Part shown: positions 13,466-16,770 of the stretch, one piece after another
Layout: each line of letters begins with the position of its first letter
How positions within the stretch are numbered: position 1 is the stretch's first letter
Assembly (NCBI GenBank): GCA_041686955.1
Contig: JAWLCV010000086.1
Span: 1 to 16,770 of the forward strand
DNA length: 16,770 nucleotides
Direction: 5' to 3'
Source: UBA7803 sp041686955
GTDB lineage: Bacteria; Pseudomonadota; Gammaproteobacteria; Pseudomonadales; Azotimanducaceae
Translations under genes and position numbers: made by a program
Notes under the pieces: model-generated
What the model was told of the DNA's origin: nothing
Seen by the model: the letters and a program-made list of their open reading frames with translations, nothing else
The model's database searches: none

Positions 13466-15216
13466 TAGGGTGCCCCTCGGCGCTCGCGCTTGTGGGCGTA
13501 CAGCGCCGCGTCCGCCTGCTTCATCAGCAGCTCCAGCGACACCGGTGCCGTGGGATCGAACACCGCGGCGCCGATGGCCACCGAGATGGGAAACTCCGCC
13601 TCGCCTGCCGCGTTGCGCTCGGCGATCCGCGCCTCCAGCCGCGCCCGGTGCAGCGCCTGAGTCTCGGGCCCGGCGCCCACCGCCAGCACCACGAACTCGT
13701 CCCCGCCGAGCCGGGCCACCAGGTCGGATTCCCGAAAGCCTTCCCGAAGCAGCGCAGCCAGCTCCGCCAGGGCGCGATCACCCGCGAGGTGCCCGTGCGT
13801 GTCGTTGATGGATTTGAAGTCGTTCATGTCGAGAAACAGCAGCAGACAGCCGTTGGCGGAGCGACGCGCCTGGCGCAGCGCCTGCTCTCCCAGCGACACG
13901 AAGCCCCGGCGGTTGTACACGCCCGTGAGGTCGTCGGTGAAGGACAGGCTCCGGAGCGCTGCCTCGGTTCGCTTGCGCTCGGAGATGTCGCGGAACACCA
14001 GCACCGCGCCTTCCACCCGCCCCCCCAGGTGAAACGGCGTGCTCGTGTACTCCACCGGCATGGCCGTGCCGTCCGCCCGCCAGTAGACGTCGTCGTCACA
14101 GCGCGCCGCCACGCCGTCGTGGACCGAGGCCCAGGTGGGGCATTCCTCCACGGGGTAGGGCGTGCCGTCCGCGCGGGTGTGATGGACGAGCGAATGGAGA
14201 TCCCGGCCATCCAGCGCCTGTGCCTCGAATCCCAACAGGCGCAGCGCCGCCGGATTCGCGAAGGTGACCCGGCCGTCCCGATCGAGGCCGATGATGCCCT
14301 CCGCGGCAGATGCGAGAATCGCTTCGGTGTGCTCCCGGGCCCGGGCCAGTTCCTGTTCCGCCCGCACGCGCTCGCTGACGTCCCGCAGAACGGCGATGAA
14401 AAGGGTCCTTCCCGCCATGTCCAGCTTCGCGATGGTGACCTCCGCGGGAAAGATCTCGCCATCCCTGCGCCGCCCCGCGATGCGGCCCCGCCGATTCATG
14501 TAGCGGGCCGAGTCGCCCGAACGGCCGAAGGCGGCGACGTGGGAGCCGTGGCGCGCCCGCGCGGCCTCGGGCAGAAGCAGCAGCAGGGGCTGTCCCAGCA
14601 CCTCGCTCTCCCGATAGCCGAAGACGGCCGCGGCCCCTTTGTTGAAGCGCACGATCTGCTGTGACTCGTCGATGACCACCACGGCGTCGGCAGCCACGTC
14701 GAGAAATCGGTCGAGGTGCGCCTCGGTTTCGTGCCACGAGCGCTCCGCATTGCGCAGCGCCGTGACGTCGCGCCCCTCCGGCACGAGATGTGCCACAGCG
14801 CCATGCTCGTCGCGGACGGGGGTAAGGGAGAACGCCACGGTGACCGCCCTCCCGTCCGCCGCCGCATGCTGGGCCTCGAACCGGACCATCTCGCCGCCGC
14901 GGGCGGCCGCGATGGCGTCCCGCAACCGACGGCTCATCCCCGGGTCGTGGGACCACCACGGGGTCTCCCAGAACGGACGGCCGATCACGTCCTCGCGCCG
15001 GACGCCGATCAGCGCCAACGACGCCTGATTCGTCTCCAGCAGGACACCCCGCGGGTCGAGAAGCCCCACGTAGTGCGTCACGCCGTCGAGCACCGCCCGG
15101 AGGCGGCGCGCGGCGTCCGCCGCGCCGGCGGGTTCTCCGTCGTCGTGCGAGTCGGTCAAATGGCCGTCACCCAACCAAAACGGGCCAGCGTAGTGGCTTC
15201 GTCCTACACGCGCCAT
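13465..15216 (-). CDS. Diguanylate cyclase with three PAS domains
   Basis: This 583-residue signalling protein makes cyclic di-GMP from two GTP. Three PAS sensor domains lie at about 36-158 (with GRPFWETPWWSHDP), 163-283 (VVVIDESQQIVRFN, then YMNRRGRIAGRRRDGEIFPAE) and 296-416. A GGDEF domain runs from about 424 to the end. The catalytic features are intact: DDLTG (428-432), the metal-binding D463 in LFLDMNDF, and GGDEF (504-508). The inhibitory I-site RxxD is present as RESD (495-498), five residues before GGDEF, so product inhibition is expected. No EAL domain, membrane segment or signal peptide is visible, so it is cytoplasmic. The bound ligands of the PAS domains cannot be told. ATG 15216 has a poor ribosome binding site, and a later start in the first 35 residues is possible. 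It diverges from aceE. Confidence 0.93.
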   Translation of the reverse strand: MARVGRSHYAGPFWLGDGHLTDSHDDGEPAGAADAARRLRAVLDGVTHYVGLLDPRGVLLETNQASLALIGVRREDVIGRPFWETPWWSHDPGMSRRLRDAIAAARGGEMVRFEAQHAAADGRAVTVAFSLTPVRDEHGAVAHLVPEGRDVTALRNAERSWHETEAHLDRFLDVAADAVVVIDESQQIVRFNKGAAAVFGYRESEVLGQPLLLLLPEAARARHGSHVAAFGRSGDSARYMNRRGRIAGRRRDGEIFPAEVTIAKLDMAGRTLFIAVLRDVSERVRAEQELARAREHTEAILASAAEGIIGLDRDGRVTFANPAALRLLGFEAQALDGRDLHSLVHHTRADGTPYPVEECPTWASVHDGVAARCDDDVYWRADGTAMPVEYTSTPFHLGGRVEGAVLVFRDISERKRTEAALRSLSFTDDLTGVYNRRGFVSLGEQALRQARRSANGCLLLFLDMNDFKSINDTHGHLAGDRALAELAALLREGFRESDLVARLGGDEFVVLAVGAGPETQALHRARLEARIAERNAAGEAEFPISVAIGAAVFDPTAPVSLELLMKQADAALYAHKRERRGAP

Positions 15217-15297
15217 TCCCAGAAGCAGCAGATTTCGCGTAGGAAATCGAGAAGTCGACCATTTTGCGCCCGGGCAGAAACCACCCTCCGAGCCTCT

Positions 15298-15303
15298 TAT
15301 ACT
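15298..15303 (+). promoter_or_regulatory. Candidate -10 element of the aceE promoter
   Basis: TATACT matches TATAAT at five of six positions and sits 30 bp before the aceE ATG, in a locally AT-richer stretch. No good -35 lies at 16-18 bp, so activation would be needed. Between it and the ATG is a direct repeat, ATCGAGGT at 15310-15317 and 15321-15328; the second copy supplies the ribosome binding site. The remainder of 15217-15297 is unremarkable. Confidence 0.4.
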
Positions 15304-15333
15304 GTGCCGATCGAGGTTCCATCGAGGTCGTCA

Positions 15334-16770
15334 ATGAGCGCCGCAACCAGGCCGGCAGATGCGCTGGCTGAGGACAAGCAGGACTGGATCGAGTCCATCG
15401 AATACATCTACGGCGCCTACGGCGAGGAGGGCGTCCGGGAGATCCTGCGCAACGTGCAGGATTACGTGCTCTCACGCGGAATTCCGCTGAACGAGGCCAC
15501 GCTCAACACCCCGTACGTCAACACCATTCCGTTGGCTCAGCAACCGCCCTACCCCGGGGACATGGAGCTCGAGAAACGCATCGAGAACATCATCCGCTGG
15601 AACGCCATGGCCATGGTGCTTCAGGCACAGGACGACGGCAGCGGGGTCGGCGGCCACATCGCCACCTACACGTCCGCCGCCACCATGATGGAAGTGGGGT
15701 TCAATCACTTCTTCAAGGCCCGCGCCCAGGACTACGGCGGCGATCTGGTGCTGGTTCAGCCGCACGCGTCGCCCGGCGTCTATGCCCGGGCGTTCCTGGA
15801 AGGGCGTCTCAGCGAGACGCAACTGCGCAACTTCCGTCGCGAACTCGCCCCCGGGGGCGGTCTCTGCTCGTATCCCCATCCCCGGTCCATGCCCGATTTC
15901 TGGCAGGTGCCCAACGCATCCATGGGCCTGTCGACCCCCGCCGCCATCTACCAAGCGCGCTTCGCCAAATACCTGGAGCACCGGGGCCTGAAGCCGGCCA
16001 ACGGCGGCAAGGTCTGGTGCTTTATCGGTGACGGCGAAGCCGACGAGCCGGAGGTGCTCGGCACCATCAACATCGCCGCCCGGGAGCGCCTCGACAACCT
16101 GGTGCTGGTGGTCAACTGCAACCTGCAACGGCTGGACGGACCGGTGCGCGGCAACGGCAAGATCATCCAGGAGCTGGAGCGCAGCTTCCGCGGCGCCGAC
16201 TGGAACGTCATCAAGGTCATCTGGGGGAGCGGCTGGGACGTGCTGCTTGCCCAGGATGTCCATGGCGTGCTGCGCAAGCGCATGGAGGAGTGTCTGGACG
16301 GGGACTACCAGTACCTCTCCATCCTGCCCGGCAACGTGCAGCGGGAACACTGGGTGGAAGACAACCCCGAGCTGAAGGCGATGATGAACTCGCTCTCCGA
16401 CGAGGAGATCCAGACCATCAAGCGCGGCGGCCAGGATCCGAAGAAGGTCTACGCGGCCTTCCACAGGGCCAGCAGAACCCAGGGCAAGCCCACGGTCATT
16501 CTGATCAAGACGGTGAAGGGTGACGGCATGGGCAGCGCCGCCCAGGGACGCAACACCGCCCACCAGAAGAAGAACCTGAGCGAGTCCGAGCGGCTGGAAT
16601 GCGCCCGCAACTACGGCATTCCCCTCTCCGACGAGGAAGTGAAGGCAGCGAAGTTCTACCGGCCGCCCGATGACAGCGCCGAGATCCGTTACCTGCAACA
16701 GCGCCGCGAGGCGTTGAACGGCTACCTGCCCGCGCGCACCGTGGACTGCCCCGGGCTCGAGCCGCCCTCT
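15334..16770 (+). CDS. aceE: Pyruvate dehydrogenase E1 component, homodimeric type, first 479 residues
   Basis: AceE is the thiamine-diphosphate-dependent E1 of the pyruvate dehydrogenase complex. It decarboxylates pyruvate and acetylates the lipoyl groups of E2 (AceF). The visible 479 residues are just over half of the usual 880-890; the rest lies beyond the window. Family features include an N-terminal helix DWIESIEYIYGAYGEEGVRE, IRWNAMAMVLQAQ, and GGHIATYTSAAT with H108. Next come FNHFFKAR, SPGVYARAFLEGRLSE, and the diphosphate-binding GDGEADEPE from 232 with the following NLVLVVNCNLQRLDGPV. RGGQDPKKVYAAF and KGDGMGSAAQGRNTAHQ follow. ATG 15334 is preceded by GAGGT with a five-base spacer. 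It is likely the first gene of an aceEF-type operon, though the downstream genes cannot be seen. Confidence 0.97.
   Translation, partial: MSAATRPADALAEDKQDWIESIEYIYGAYGEEGVREILRNVQDYVLSRGIPLNEATLNTPYVNTIPLAQQPPYPGDMELEKRIENIIRWNAMAMVLQAQDDGSGVGGHIATYTSAATMMEVGFNHFFKARAQDYGGDLVLVQPHASPGVYARAFLEGRLSETQLRNFRRELAPGGGLCSYPHPRSMPDFWQVPNASMGLSTPAAIYQARFAKYLEHRGLKPANGGKVWCFIGDGEADEPEVLGTINIAARERLDNLVLVVNCNLQRLDGPVRGNGKIIQELERSFRGADWNVIKVIWGSGWDVLLAQDVHGVLRKRMEECLDGDYQYLSILPGNVQREHWVEDNPELKAMMNSLSDEEIQTIKRGGQDPKKVYAAFHRASRTQGKPTVILIKTVKGDGMGSAAQGRNTAHQKKNLSESERLECARNYGIPLSDEEVKAAKFYRPPDDSAEIRYLQQRREALNGYLPARTVDCPGLEPPS

Noticed and set aside
13381..14664. 427-codon open frame on the plus strand
   Set aside because: It is antisense to the PAS-GGDEF gene, whose motifs are intact, and shows no family-like sequence.
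15472..16698. 408-codon open frame on the minus strand inside aceE
   Set aside because: It is a mirror of the clearly conserved AceE coding sequence, without domain evidence of its own.

Overview
This GC-rich window reads as chromosomal DNA of a proteobacterium, most likely a gammaproteobacterium. The reasons are the divergent pspA/pspF pair with a sigma-54 promoter, a FadL-type outer-membrane protein, a lipobox lipoprotein and a homodimer-type AceE. This is inference from gene content; no rRNA or marker gene is present. One run of exactly 100 N (5338-5437) shows that it comes from a scaffolded draft assembly.

Layout, left to right. (1) 1-1784: the phage-shock control module. pspA (minus strand, 3' end outside the window) and pspF (plus strand) diverge around a shared control region with a -24/-12 promoter, a probable IHF site and a candidate activator site. 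(2) 1846-3928: a LysR-type regulator followed by a zinc-type alcohol dehydrogenase-like protein with unusual active-site and Rossmann residues, each preceded by an inverted repeat. (3) 4017-5210: a lipoprotein that I read as a bacterial paraoxonase/arylesterase-type six-bladed propeller. (4) 5213-7485: an 18-bp palindromic repeat array, interrupted in the assembly by the gap, then a sigma-70-like promoter and a two-gene phosphate transport operon (DUF47/PhoU-like protein and Pit permease). (5) 7533-9281: an exported DUF885 protein with an HExxPGHxxQ motif. (6) 9403-12271: FadL-family outer-membrane protein, a YeeE/YedE sulfur transporter split into two overlapping genes, and a MOSC-domain protein, all co-directional and closely spaced. 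(7) 12293-15216, minus strand: a canonical NAD-type zinc alcohol dehydrogenase and a PAS-PAS-PAS-GGDEF diguanylate cyclase. (8) 15334-16770: the first 479 codons of aceE, divergent from the cyclase gene.

Most genes are ordinary for such a genome. No mobile element, CRISPR array, tRNA or rRNA was seen. The items most worth a second look are the paraoxonase-like lipoprotein, the palindrome array just upstream of the phosphate operon promoter, the FadL-YeeE-YedE-MOSC gene string, and the first dehydrogenase, which lacks the usual proton-relay residue. Three independent short tandem arrays (12, 12 and 18 bp) also suggest a slippage-prone genome. I did not find a clearly new multi-gene defence or mobile system.
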